This document shows positions 51,842-60,354 of a stretch of 64,000 nt of DNA, one piece after another. The first letter of the stretch is position 1, and the number at the start of each line of letters is the position of its first letter. Below the pieces are notes generated by a model. The model ran no database searches and was not told the origin of the DNA. It saw only the letters and a program-made list of their open reading frames with translations. The position numbers and the translations under genes were made by a program. The stretch comes from Nocardioides albertanoniae. Lineage in GTDB: Bacteria > Actinomycetota > Actinomycetes > Propionibacteriales > Nocardioidaceae. Location: assembly GCF_006716315.1 (NCBI RefSeq), contig NZ_VFOV01000001.1:2992501-3056500 (forward strand). The letters run 5' to 3'.

Positions 51842-52369
51842 TCAGGCCCAGCGGGCGACCCAGTAGCGCACGCCGTAGGGGTCGTCGTCGTAGTCGACGG
51901 CGACGGTCTCCACGGTCTGCAGCAGGTGGGCCGACCTCACGATCGGGGCCACGTCGGCCAGCAGCTCGTCGGCGAGCCCGAGGTCGATCCCACCCAGCAC
52001 CTCGACGTCCGGCCTCGCCAACGCCTCGGCGAGCACGTCGTCGAATCCCGCCGCTCGTGGATCGAGGTGGCCAGGTGCCTTCTCCCCACGTCGGGCCGAG
52101 CCGTTGCCGACGACGAGGTACGCCGCGCCGCTGTCCACCGGGGCCGTTCCGACCTCGGCCAGCAGCGATGTGGCGACCCGGGTGCCCTGCTCACCGGCGA
52201 TTACGCGTACGTCCGCACCCAGCCACGCCGCCGCGGCCCGGCACGCGGCACGGAGCTCCTCGACCGGGTCATGGAGCGAGGCGTACTCCGGCAGCAGCGC
52301 CAGGCAGCCGGGCACCAACGCCACACGTGTCGCCGGCCCTGTGATCGGATCTGTCATCTGCTCTGTCAC
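51842..52369 (-). CDS. LigB-like (class III extradiol dioxygenase subunit B-type) protein, probably non-catalytic
   Basis: The protein has 175 residues from GTG 52369, which overlaps the folP2 stop by 4 bp; ATG 52357 is the alternative. The segment GNGSARRGEKAPGHLDPRAA followed by FDDVLAEALARPDVEVLGGI matches a widespread actinobacterial LigB-like family. The usual His-containing N-terminal motif (PHPP) is replaced by PGCLALLP, and the protein is short, so ring cleavage is unlikely. Coupling to folP2 suggests a conserved but unknown accessory role. Confidence 0.65.
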   Translation of the reverse strand: MTEQMTDPITGPATRVALVPGCLALLPEYASLHDPVEELRAACRAAAAWLGADVRVIAGEQGTRVATSLLAEVGTAPVDSGAAYLVVGNGSARRGEKAPGHLDPRAAGFDDVLAEALARPDVEVLGGIDLGLADELLADVAPIVRSAHLLQTVETVAVDYDDDPYGVRYWVARWA

Positions 52370-53226
52370 TGGAGGGCCCTGATCGCTCGTGCCGGGGGCC
52401 GTCGCCCGGCGATCGTCCAGACCATGTCGACGGTCTGCCTGGTCTCGGGCACCTGGTGGACCCGGTAGATGCGCGCGCCGGCCAACGCGCAGACCGAGGT
52501 GGCGGCCAGGGTGCCGAGGAGGCGCTCGCCGACCGGTCGGTCGAGCGTCTCTCCCACGAAGTCCTTGTTGGACAGCGAGACCAGCACCGGCCAGCCGGTC
52601 TCGACCATCTCCCCCAGCCGTCGGGTGATCTCGAGGGAGTGGAAGGTGTTCTTGCCGAAGTCGTGAGCCGGGTCGATCACGATCGACTCCTTCGCGACGC
52701 CGGCGGCGAGGGCTCGCTCGGCGTAGCCGAGGGTCGAGTCGATCGCGTCGCGCACCACGTCGTCGTACTCGATCCGGTAGGGCCTCGTGCGCGGCGTCAC
52801 GCCACCGGTGTGGGTGCAGACGATCGCGACGTCGTGGGCGGCGGCGACATCGACGAGCTCCGGGTCGGCGCCTCCCCAGGCGTCGTTGATGACGTCGGCA
52901 CCGGCAGCAGCCACCGCGTCGGCGACCTCCGCGCGCCAGGTGTCGACCGAGATCACCAGCCCCGGAAACTCCGCGCGCACGCTCGCGACGAAGTCGACCA
53001 CCCGGGCCTTCTCCTCGGCAGCGTCGATCTCCGCGCCGGGGGCCGCCTTGATCCCGCCGATGTCGACGATCTCCGCGCCCTGAGAGGCCACCAGACGTAC
53101 GCGCTCGAGGGCGGCGTCCTCGGCCCAGGTCGCACCCTTGTCGAAGAAGGAGTCCGGTGTGCGGTTGACGATCGCCATCATCAGCGCGTCGTCATCACCG
53201 AAGTCGTGTCGTCCCAGGCGCAGCAT
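52366..53226 (-). CDS. folP2: Dihydropteroate synthase homologue FolP2
   Basis: The protein has 286 residues from ATG 53226, overlapping the gpgS stop by 1 bp. The TIM-barrel DHPS pattern is present (MAIVNRTPDSFFDKG; QGAEIVDIGGIKAAPGAEID; VISVDTWRAEVADAVAAAGA; INDAWGGADPE). The pterin-site motif is IVIDPAHDFGKNTFHSLEIT. Several positions differ from canonical FolP1 (for example IGGIKAAPG in place of IGGESTRPG), as in mycobacterial FolP2, which lacks DHPS activity. The folP2-gpgS order is the same as in mycobacteria. Confidence 0.9.
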   Translation of the reverse strand: MLRLGRHDFGDDDALMMAIVNRTPDSFFDKGATWAEDAALERVRLVASQGAEIVDIGGIKAAPGAEIDAAEEKARVVDFVASVRAEFPGLVISVDTWRAEVADAVAAAGADVINDAWGGADPELVDVAAAHDVAIVCTHTGGVTPRTRPYRIEYDDVVRDAIDSTLGYAERALAAGVAKESIVIDPAHDFGKNTFHSLEITRRLGEMVETGWPVLVSLSNKDFVGETLDRPVGERLLGTLAATSVCALAGARIYRVHQVPETRQTVDMVWTIAGRRPPARAIRALQ

Positions 53227-54143
53227 CAGCCGACCATATCGCTGGCGGAGGCGGTCGGGAGGGGCGCTCGCTCGAGGAGGCTCACGGTGCGCTCGACGGT
53301 CTTGGTGGATCCGTCGATCGGCACGTACTGCCGCAGCCCGACCTCGTCGCCGGCCGGGCCGGTGCCGAGACGGCGCGACATCATGCCGACGATCTGGGTC
53401 GCCATCAGGCCGAGGTCGAAGAGCCCCTGGTGGCTGTGGTCGCGTCGGCCGAGGTCGACCTGCGCGATCGCGTCCATCCCGCGGGTGTCCAGGGTGTCGA
53501 CCAGGGCGGCGAGCTCGACTCCGTAGCCGGTCGGCACGCTGAGCCGCTCGAACAGCGAGCGTCGGATCGACCACTCCCCCGCCAACGGCTGGATCAGGTC
53601 TCGCAGCGGCGGGCGGTGCAGTGCCAGGAGCGGTCTGGCCACCAGCTCGGTGACCCGGCCGCCGTCGAGACCGTGCTCGCCGGGGCGATGGTAGAAGCCC
53701 TTGACCAGCTCGATCGTAGGATTGTTGACGAGCGGGCCGAGCAGGCCGCGTACGAAATGGGTGTCCCAGTCGGTCAGGTCGGCGTCCATGAAGACGATCA
53801 GCTCGCCGGTGGTCACGAACTGCGACTTCCACATGGCCTCGCCCTTGCCCGGATAGGTGCCGAGATCGGGGCGGATCGCGGCTGAGGCGAAGACCGCGGC
53901 ACCGGCCTCGGAGGCGATGCGCGCGGTCTCGTCGGAGGAGTCGGAGTCGATGACCACGAGCTCGTCGACGAGGTCGGAGGTCTCCATCAGGGTGGTGCGC
54001 AGCTTGCTGACCAGGTTGCCGACGGTCGCCGCCTCGTTGCGCGCAGGCACGACGAGACTCACCCGCTGCCCCTGCTTGGCTGCCACCAGGTCGGCGAGCG
54101 ACCAGTCGTGCCAGTGGTGGGTGTTGCGCTCGGACCAGGGCAT
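53226..54143 (-). CDS. gpgS: Glucosyl-3-phosphoglycerate synthase
   Basis: The protein has 305 residues from ATG 54143; an in-frame TTG two codons earlier is possible. It is a GT81-type glycosyltransferase: VSLVVPARNEAATVGNLVSK, the metal motif in GELIVFMDADLTDWDTHFVR, and LAGEWSIRRSLFERLSVPTG, then GYGVELAALVDTLDTRGMDA. It makes glucosyl-3-phosphoglycerate from UDP- or ADP-glucose, the first step toward glucosylglycerate and, in mycobacteria, methylglucose lipopolysaccharides. It is joined to folP2 by a TGATG overlap. Confidence 0.93.
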   Translation of the reverse strand: MPWSERNTHHWHDWSLADLVAAKQGQRVSLVVPARNEAATVGNLVSKLRTTLMETSDLVDELVVIDSDSSDETARIASEAGAAVFASAAIRPDLGTYPGKGEAMWKSQFVTTGELIVFMDADLTDWDTHFVRGLLGPLVNNPTIELVKGFYHRPGEHGLDGGRVTELVARPLLALHRPPLRDLIQPLAGEWSIRRSLFERLSVPTGYGVELAALVDTLDTRGMDAIAQVDLGRRDHSHQGLFDLGLMATQIVGMMSRRLGTGPAGDEVGLRQYVPIDGSTKTVERTVSLLERAPLPTASASDMVG

Positions 54144-54191
54144 GCCCAAATCTTATAGACCCGCGCCTCGCCGACCGGCCCGAGAGTGCCC

Positions 54192-54704
54192 CTAGGCGCT
54201 GTCCTCGTGAGAGCGGGCGAAGGCGAGGATCTCGTCGGTCGCACCGTTCATCCACACGTCCTGGCATGCGGCCGCCATCTCCTCGAGACCGTCGACGATC
54301 GTGCCGAAGACGTTGCCGGGCACCCAGCCCTGGTCGCCGTTGATGAGCAGGTTGTTGCGGCCGTAGAAGAGGGCGAGGTCGACGATCTCGGTCATCTCAC
54401 CCGGGCCGCGGTCCTGCGGGTAGCCGTAGGACGGGTTGCCGAGGTCGTCGGAGGAGAACGCGAAGTAGCACAGGTCGCCCGGGATCGGCGTGATCGTGGT
54501 GTTCTCCTTGCCCGGCTCCTTCGCGGCGAAGGCAGGAACCAGGTGGTAGATCTCGTTGCGGGCGTACTTGCCGTGGAAGACCTGGCCACGCAGCGGCAGC
54601 GCGTCCCACACCGCACCGGCGGTGCGTGGCGCCTCCTCGTCGAGCAGGCGGGCGAGGCACGAGACGCCGCGGCGCTCGAGGCTGACGGTGAGATAGCGGC
54701 TCAT
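54192..54704 (-). CDS. DUF3830-family (cyclophilin-like) protein
   Basis: The protein has 170 residues from ATG 54704, overlapping the amidase stop by 4 bp. Motifs RGVSCLARLLDEEAPRTAGA, VFHGKYARNEIYHLVPAF, GDLCYFAFSSDDLGNPSYGY and LFYGRNNLLINGDQGWVPGN match the family as I remember it. Members have a cyclophilin-like fold without known enzymatic role and occur beside amidases and Asp/Glu-racemase-like genes. It is the last gene of the minus-strand operon. Confidence 0.82.
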   Translation of the reverse strand: MSRYLTVSLERRGVSCLARLLDEEAPRTAGAVWDALPLRGQVFHGKYARNEIYHLVPAFAAKEPGKENTTITPIPGDLCYFAFSSDDLGNPSYGYPQDRGPGEMTEIVDLALFYGRNNLLINGDQGWVPGNVFGTIVDGLEEMAAACQDVWMNGATDEILAFARSHEDSA

Positions 54705-56152
54705 CGGGATGCTCCTGGATCGTCGACCGGTCGGACGAACCGCTCGCCGCCGGCCCGCTCGTAGGTGCGGGCGGCTCGCAGGACTCGTGCGTCGTCGTGG
54801 CGCGCGCCGACGATCTGCAGCCCGACGGGCAGTCCCGCCGTGGTGGTGCCGCACGGCACGCTGGCGGCGGGCTGCTGGGTCATGTTGAACGGGTAGGTGT
54901 AGGGGGTCCAGCTCGTCCACCACTGCGACGGCCAGCCCTGCGGTGCCTGCAGACCGCGCTCGAACGCGGTGATCGGCATCGTGGGGGTGATCAGCAGGTC
55001 GTACGCCTCGTGGAACCGCCCCATCTGCCGACCGAGGTCCATCCGCACCGCCATCGCGTCCAGATAGTCGCCGGCAGAGCCGCGGCCCTTGGTCTCGATG
55101 CCCTCACGCAGCAGCGGGTCGATCTGCTCGATCGCACCGGGCGGATAGGAGTCGAGCACCTTCGCCGCGCCGCAGAACCAGAGCACCTCGAACGCGTCGA
55201 CGGGGTCGGCGATCTCGGGATCGACCTCCTCCACCTGAGCGCCCTCCGCGGCCAGCACGGCGGCCGCGGCGCGCACCAGCTGCTCCACCTCGGGATCGTT
55301 CTGCCCGTATCCGAGCGTGGGCGAGAAGGCGATCCGGAGGCCGTCGATGCCGTCCTCCAACCCGTCGAGGAAGGAGACGGCCGGGGTCGGCATCGCCGAC
55401 CAGTCCCGCGAGTCACGACCGGCGATCACGTCGAGGAGCGCTGCCGCGTCGGCCACGCTCCGGGTCATCGGCCCCGCGTGCGAGAGCGTGCCGAAGGGGC
55501 TGGCCGGATAGAGCGGGACGAGGCCGTAGGTCGGCTTGATCGTCATCGTTCCCGTGAACGCCGCCGGGATCCGGACCGAGCCGCCGCCGTCGGTCCCGAC
55601 CGCCCACGGGCCCATGCCCGAGCCGACCGCCGCGGCCGCACCACCGCTGGAGCCGCCCGAGGTCACGCTCGGGTCCCAGGGGTTTCCGGTCGAGCCGAAG
55701 CGGATCGAGTCGGTCACGCCCTTCCAGGCGAACTCCGGCGTGCTCGTCTTCCCCACCAGCACGGCGCCGGCCTCGCGCAGTCGCGCCACGACCGGAGCGT
55801 CCTCGGGCCACGGTCCGGCCTCGTCGATGAGCCACGTGCCGCGGATTGTCGGCAATCCTACGGTCCACAGGATGTCTTTGATCGAGGTCGGTACACCGTC
55901 GGCGGGTCCCAGCGGCCTCCCCGATCGCCACCTCTCCGTGGACGCGGCGGCCTGAGCCAACGCTCCGTCCGCGTCGACACGGACGAAGGCGTTCAGCGCC
56001 GGGTCGCTGGCCTCGATCGCATCCAGCACCGACCGGGTCGCCGTGGTCGGCGTGAACGCACCAGAGCGATAGCCGGCCACCAGCTCGGCGGCGGTCAGCG
56101 CGCTGAGCTCGGCGCCGGGCACCTCTGCGGACCGAGACCGTGCGCCGGTCAT
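54701..56152 (-). CDS. Amidase (amidase-signature family)
   Basis: The protein has 483 residues from ATG 56152, overlapping the dehydrogenase stop (ATGA). The Ser-Ser-Lys triad is complete: K in GVPTSIKDILWTVGLP, Ser in TSGGSSGGAAAAVGSG, and the nucleophile in GTDGGGSVRIPAAFTG. The C-terminal half (QPAASVPCGTTTAGLPVGLQ) is standard. It hydrolyses an amide to acid and ammonia. The substrate is unknown, but the GntR-type operator, carrier, aminotransferase and dehydrogenase nearby suggest it opens a nitrogenous compound. Confidence 0.93.
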   Translation of the reverse strand: MTGARSRSAEVPGAELSALTAAELVAGYRSGAFTPTTATRSVLDAIEASDPALNAFVRVDADGALAQAAASTERWRSGRPLGPADGVPTSIKDILWTVGLPTIRGTWLIDEAGPWPEDAPVVARLREAGAVLVGKTSTPEFAWKGVTDSIRFGSTGNPWDPSVTSGGSSGGAAAAVGSGMGPWAVGTDGGGSVRIPAAFTGTMTIKPTYGLVPLYPASPFGTLSHAGPMTRSVADAAALLDVIAGRDSRDWSAMPTPAVSFLDGLEDGIDGLRIAFSPTLGYGQNDPEVEQLVRAAAAVLAAEGAQVEEVDPEIADPVDAFEVLWFCGAAKVLDSYPPGAIEQIDPLLREGIETKGRGSAGDYLDAMAVRMDLGRQMGRFHEAYDLLITPTMPITAFERGLQAPQGWPSQWWTSWTPYTYPFNMTQQPAASVPCGTTTAGLPVGLQIVGARHDDARVLRAARTYERAGGERFVRPVDDPGASR

Positions 56153-57141
56153 GGGCTGTCGCACTCCTGGGAGACGACGAAGCCGCGTTGCTTATCGACG
56201 ACGTTCAGGAGCGGCTCGGCGGCGAGCCAACGACGCGCGTTGTCCACGAACTGGTCGGCCAGCGCCTCTCGCCACCCCTCGTAGTCGCCGGACATGTGCG
56301 CGGATACGGCCACGCCCGGCATCGACCACAACGGGCTCGGCTCGGGCAGCGGCTCGACCTCGAAGACATCGAGCGACGCCCACTCGACGGGGCCGTCTCG
56401 GAGCGCCTCGACGAGTGCCGGCTCGTCGACGATCGCGCCGCGGCCGATGTTGACCAGGTGGCTGCCCGACTTCATCGCGGCGAGCACGTCAGCGCTGATC
56501 AGACCCCGGGTATCAGCGGTCAGAGGAGCCGCGACCACCACGTGGTCGGCCCACCCGACGTGGGCCGCCAGGTCGGTGCTGGCCACGATCTCGCCGAAGT
56601 CGGGGTCGCTGCGGGCAGTGCGGCCCGCGCCGCGTACGTCCATCCCGACCGCCCGCAGCAGCCGAGCGGTCTCGCGGCCGATCGAGCCGGTGCCGACCAC
56701 GAGCGCGGTCTCGCCTCGCACCATCCGTGTCTCCCGGCGATGCCAGGTCTTCGTGGCCTGCAGGTCATGGCTGTGGTGGATGTCTTTGGCCACGGCCAGG
56801 ATGGAGCCGAGCACGAACTCCGCGATCGGTCGGTCGAAGATCCTGCGGGCGTTGGTGACCACGACGTCGGAGGCGACCAGCTCCGGGAAGAGCAGCTTGT
56901 CGACCCCGGCGGCGGCGACATGGATCCAGCGCAGCGACCCGGCACTCGGCCAGGCGTCGACCACGGCCTCGGAGAAGAAGTCCCACAGCAGGAGCGCGTC
57001 GGCACCTCGCAGCGCTTCGGCGAGACCGTCGGCATCGGTGTAGGTGACGTCGGCCTGCGCCTCGATCCGGTCGATCCCTGCCGGGCGGGCGCCGTCTGGT
57101 GGGCACAGGATGGTGATCGCAGCGCGCCCGGACGTCTTCAA
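56149..57141 (-). CDS. D-isomer-specific 2-hydroxyacid dehydrogenase family protein
   Basis: The protein has 330 residues from a TTG at 57141, chosen because AGGAGGA lies at ideal distance; no ATG fits. The NAD fold is GETALVVGTGSIGRETARLL. Catalytic-region motifs: LVNIGRGAIVDEPALVEALR (Arg absent from the usual place), WASLDVFEVEPLPEPSPLWS (Glu), and AVSAHMSGDYEGW (His). It reduces a 2-oxo acid or oxidises a 2-hydroxy acid. It is first in the operon with the amidase and DUF3830 genes. A promoter with its -35 inside the GntR operator lies upstream. Confidence 0.88.
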   Translation of the reverse strand: MKTSGRAAITILCPPDGARPAGIDRIEAQADVTYTDADGLAEALRGADALLLWDFFSEAVVDAWPSAGSLRWIHVAAAGVDKLLFPELVASDVVVTNARRIFDRPIAEFVLGSILAVAKDIHHSHDLQATKTWHRRETRMVRGETALVVGTGSIGRETARLLRAVGMDVRGAGRTARSDPDFGEIVASTDLAAHVGWADHVVVAAPLTADTRGLISADVLAAMKSGSHLVNIGRGAIVDEPALVEALRDGPVEWASLDVFEVEPLPEPSPLWSMPGVAVSAHMSGDYEGWREALADQFVDNARRWLAAEPLLNVVDKQRGFVVSQECDSP

Positions 57142-57186
57142 GAAAATCCTCCTGCGCTCGTCACACCTCAGCAGCAATCCAAGACT

Positions 57187-57221
57187 ACGCTAGGAACTCA
57201 GATTGAAGATTGTCAACAATC
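57187..57221 (-). promoter_or_regulatory. Promoter of the amidase operon with GntR operator A over the -35
   Basis: GATTGTCAACAATC (57208-57221) is a 14-bp palindrome apart from its central two bases. On the minus strand it contains TTGACA, and TAGCGT (57192-57187) follows after 18 bp. Bound repressor would block the promoter. Outer CGCTAGGA and TCCTAGCG arms (57188, 57220) form a wider inverted repeat. Confidence 0.78.
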
Positions 57222-57234
57222 CTAGCGAGGCGCG

Positions 57235-57948
57235 ATGACCCCGACCGTACGCATCGCCATGGTCGTGCCGCATGACATGGTGCTCGACCACGAGCTGTGG
57301 CGGTGGGCCCCGGCCGACGCCAGCCTGCTCTTCACCCGGACGTCCTTCATCGACGGTCCGGTCACCCTCGAGATGATCGAGGAGATCGGAGAGACGGCGG
57401 TCGTCGAGCGGGCCGCGCGCGACCTGTCGGCCGCCGAGCCCCACGTCTACGTCTATGCCTGCACCTCCGGTAGCTTCGTCCACGGACGCCGCGGCGAGCG
57501 GCGGCTGACCGCGGCGATCAGCCACGCCGGAGGCGGCCGGCCCGCGGTCACCACCTCCGGGGCCATCGTGGACTCCCTCTCCGCTCTCGGTGTCTCCCGG
57601 GTCGCGGTCGCCACCCCCTACGACGCCGAGCTCGCCGCCCGCTTCGGCGCGTTCCTGACCGAGTCGGGCATCACGGTGGCGAGCACCGGCGACCTCGGCC
57701 TGGGTCATCACATCTGGGAGGTGCCCGACGAGACCACGCTCGAGCTGGTGCGGGCCGCCGACTCCGACTCCGCCGAGGCGGTCGTCATCTCGTGCACCAA
57801 CCTGGCGACGTACGACATCATCGGCCACCTCGAGGCAGAGCTCGGCAAACCGGTCATCTCGGCCAACCGGGCGACCATGTGGGCGGCCCTCCGGCTGGTC
57901 GGGCGCACCCCGCCGACCGCCGAGACGTTCCTGGGGCAGGCGTCATGA
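57235..57948 (+). CDS. Maleate isomerase / Asp-Glu racemase-superfamily protein, two-cysteine type
   Basis: The protein has 237 residues from ATG 57235. The two catalytic-type cysteines are C76 in YACTSGSFVHG and C187 in VVISCTNLATYDIIGHLEAE. LGKPVISANRATMWAALRLV closes the fold. Maleate cis-trans isomerases and racemases use this cysteine pair. It is divergent from the amidase operon under operator A and overlaps the next gene by ATGA. It probably isomerises an unsaturated or 2-substituted diacid in the pathway; the exact substrate is unknown. Confidence 0.85.
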   Translation: MTPTVRIAMVVPHDMVLDHELWRWAPADASLLFTRTSFIDGPVTLEMIEEIGETAVVERAARDLSAAEPHVYVYACTSGSFVHGRRGERRLTAAISHAGGGRPAVTTSGAIVDSLSALGVSRVAVATPYDAELAARFGAFLTESGITVASTGDLGLGHHIWEVPDETTLELVRAADSDSAEAVVISCTNLATYDIIGHLEAELGKPVISANRATMWAALRLVGRTPPTAETFLGQAS

Positions 57949-58664
57949 CCGAGCGTCCGGTCATCGGGCTGCTCTATCCGGGCTACGCCGCAGAGGACGA
58001 CTTCGCGACGCTGGAGGCCACGCTGGCCGGCGCTGTCCGACTGCCGCTGGTCCACACCTCGATCGGCCGTGACGAGCACACCGTCGAGGCCCTTCTCGAC
58101 ACCGGATCGACGGCTCGCCTCGAGGAAGGTGCCGACGCGATCGCGGCCCACTCCCCCGATGCCGTGATGTGGGCCTGCACCTCGGGGAGCTTCGTCTACG
58201 GCCCTGACGGCGCCGCGGCCCAGTGCCGAGCCATCGCCGAGCGCATCGGTGTGCCGGTGTCCTCGACGTCGATCGCGTTCGTCGAAGCGGCCAGGGCCCT
58301 CGGCCTCGAGCGAGTCGCTGTCGCGGCCTCCTACCCCGAAGACCTCGTGGCCCACTTCCGTGGCTTCTTGGCTGCCGGCGGCATCGACGTGGTCTCGTTC
58401 GGGTCCAGCGACATCTTCACGGCCGCGGACGTCGGCCGCCTGCCTGCCGACGCAGTGGTCGAGATGGCCCGGTCGGTCGACGTCGAGGCGGCCATGGCAG
58501 TGCTCGTCCCGGACACCGCGATGCATACCCTGACCTGCATCGATGCCTTGGAGTCAGCCCTCGGCAAACCCGTGCTGACCGCCAACCAGGTGACCCTGTG
58601 GGAAGGCCTGCGACTCGCCGGTGCCACCCGCCCCCTGCCCGGACTCGGGGCACTGTTCGGGTAA
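57945..58664 (+). CDS. Paralogous maleate isomerase/arylmalonate decarboxylase-like protein lacking the second cysteine
   Basis: The protein has 239 residues from ATG 57945. C78 in WACTSGSFVYG is kept, but where the first paralogue has SCTN this one has PDTA (D190), so the second catalytic cysteine is lost. The rest aligns well (ALESALGKPVLTANQVTLWE). A one-cysteine site cannot perform two-base racemisation, so decarboxylation, a different isomerisation or a non-catalytic partner role is possible. It is translationally coupled to the two-cysteine paralogue, suggesting a heteromer. Confidence 0.82.
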   Translation: MTERPVIGLLYPGYAAEDDFATLEATLAGAVRLPLVHTSIGRDEHTVEALLDTGSTARLEEGADAIAAHSPDAVMWACTSGSFVYGPDGAAAQCRAIAERIGVPVSSTSIAFVEAARALGLERVAVAASYPEDLVAHFRGFLAAGGIDVVSFGSSDIFTAADVGRLPADAVVEMARSVDVEAAMAVLVPDTAMHTLTCIDALESALGKPVLTANQVTLWEGLRLAGATRPLPGLGALFG

Positions 58665-58755
58665 CGTCGATGCGTTACGTAAACCTCTCGTCACAATCTC
58701 GCGCGGTTGCCGAATCGCCCTAGCCAGGGCGCACGCGCAGCGCTAACGTGACGCG

Positions 58756-58784
58756 AATTGTTGACAAACATATTGTCGACACCC
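58756..58784. promoter_or_regulatory. GntR operator B: two tandem sites upstream of the MFS gene
   Basis: AATTGTTGACAAAC (58756-58769) and TATTGTCGACACCC (58771-58784) match the regulon palindrome GATTGTYRACAATC imperfectly, with centres 15 bp apart. A possible -10 (TATTGT, 58771-58776) lies in the second site. Confidence 0.65.
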
Positions 58785-58835
58785 GCGGGTCAATGCGGTC
58801 CCCAGCCATCAATCACACCGAGCAGGTGAGAAGAA

Positions 58836-60209
58836 ATGTCAGGAACCCCCACCATGCCCTCACACGAGGCACAACCCGATAAATCGAAACTCCGCAGAGC
58901 CATAACGGGCTCTGCGGTCGGCAATGCGACCGAGTGGTTCGACTACGGCGCCTTCGCCTATGTCGCCACCGAGATCACCGACAACTTCTTTCCCGACTTC
59001 GGGTTCGTCGGCACGGCTCTCGTCTTCGCGATCTCCTTCATCCTCCGCCCGCTCGGCGGCATCTTCTGGGGCCCGCTCGGCGACCGTATCGGGCGTCAGC
59101 GAGTCCTTGCTCTGACCATCATCATGATGGCCGCGGCGACGTTCTGCGTGGGTCTTCTCCCGACCTACCACGACATCGGCTTCTGGGCGGTCATCCTGCT
59201 GGTGATCCTGCGAGTGATCCAGGGCTTCTCGACCGGTGGTGAGTACGGCGGCGCCGCGACCTACATGGCGGAGACCGCGCCCGACAACCGCCGCGGCTTC
59301 TACGGCAGCTTCCTCGAGTTCGGCACCATCGTCGGTTTCACCGCCGCGATCGGCGTGGTCTTCGCGACCGAGTCGATCATCGGCGCCGAGGCCATGGGCG
59401 AGTGGGGCTGGCGTATCCCGTTCCTCATCGGTGGTCCGATCGGCCTGATCGGGCTCTACATCCGCACCAAGCTCGAGGAGACCCCGGTCTTCCAGGAGCT
59501 GGACCAGGAGGAGCAGGTCGCGGGCGGCGCGGGTGCCGCGCTCAAGGACCTGGTCAGCCTGTTCTGGCGGCCGATCGTGACCTTGATGGCCCTGGTGGCG
59601 GCGCTGAACATCGCCAACTACACGCTGCTCACCTACATGCCGACCTACCTCACCCAGTCGGCAGGCTTCGAGTCGACCGACGCCGACCTGCTGGTGATCT
59701 TCGGCCAGGTCGCGATGCTGATCTTCATTCCCATCGCCGGCGCGCTCTCCGACAAGATCGGCCGCAAGCCCATGTGGGGCGCGTCGTTCATCGGCCTCAT
59801 CATCCTGGCCGTGCCGATGTTCCTCCTGATCGGCCAGGGCTTCTGGCCGGCGGTGATCGGCTTCTCGGTCCTGGGCATCGTCTACGTCGCCCAGCTGGCC
59901 ACCATCAGCGCGACCTTCCCGGCGATGTTCCCCTCGCAGGTGCGCTACGGCGGCATGGCGATCGGCTACAACATCTCGACCGCCCTCTTCGGCGGCACGG
60001 CGCTGTACGTCAACGACGCCCTGATCGGCGCCACCGACAACAACCTGATGCCGGCGTTCTACATGATCGCCGCATCGGTCGTCGGTCTGATCGCGCTGTT
60101 CTTCGTGGTCGAGACCGCCGGCAAGTCGATCCGCGGCACCGAGATCCCGGGCACGCCCGAGTCGGAGGCCGAGATCTCCGAGATGGACGACCCGACTCAG
60201 CCGGCCTGA
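58836..60209 (+). CDS. MFS transporter, metabolite:H+ symporter (MHS) family
   Basis: The protein has 457 residues from ATG 58836, with AGGTGAGAAG upstream. The MHS start AITGSAVGNATEWFDYGAFA and the loop motif GPLGDRIGRQRVLALTIIMM are typical, as are RVIQGFSTGGEYGGAATYMA and GALSDKIGRKPMWGASF. It is close to proline/betaine- and alpha-ketoglutarate-type carriers. It would bring in the pathway substrate, probably an organic acid or zwitterion, with protons. Confidence 0.9.
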   Translation: MSGTPTMPSHEAQPDKSKLRRAITGSAVGNATEWFDYGAFAYVATEITDNFFPDFGFVGTALVFAISFILRPLGGIFWGPLGDRIGRQRVLALTIIMMAAATFCVGLLPTYHDIGFWAVILLVILRVIQGFSTGGEYGGAATYMAETAPDNRRGFYGSFLEFGTIVGFTAAIGVVFATESIIGAEAMGEWGWRIPFLIGGPIGLIGLYIRTKLEETPVFQELDQEEQVAGGAGAALKDLVSLFWRPIVTLMALVAALNIANYTLLTYMPTYLTQSAGFESTDADLLVIFGQVAMLIFIPIAGALSDKIGRKPMWGASFIGLIILAVPMFLLIGQGFWPAVIGFSVLGIVYVAQLATISATFPAMFPSQVRYGGMAIGYNISTALFGGTALYVNDALIGATDNNLMPAFYMIAASVVGLIALFFVVETAGKSIRGTEIPGTPESEAEISEMDDPTQPA

Positions 60210-60308
60210 GCCTGATGCCCTGACGAGCGGGCCCGGTGCGACGTACGCCCGGGCCCGCTCTTCTCGTCTCGGGGTCCGTCGATCGTCGACCTCGAGGCCA
60301 CATGCAAT

Positions 60309-60322
60309 GATTGTCAACAATC
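60309..60322. promoter_or_regulatory. GntR operator C, autoregulatory
   Basis: GATTGTCAACAATC is identical to operator A. It lies 33 bp upstream of the chosen TTG start of the GntR gene, and overlaps an ATG at 60307 that is therefore unlikely to be the real start. Confidence 0.8.
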
Positions 60323-60354
60323 AAACTTCTTCTCGGCAGCCATCGGAGACTACG

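Noticed and set aside
60307..60354. ATG at 60307 as start of the GntR gene
   Set aside because: It lies in the operator palindrome and has no ribosome site; TTG 60355 has CGGAGA at good spacing and keeps the full HTH.
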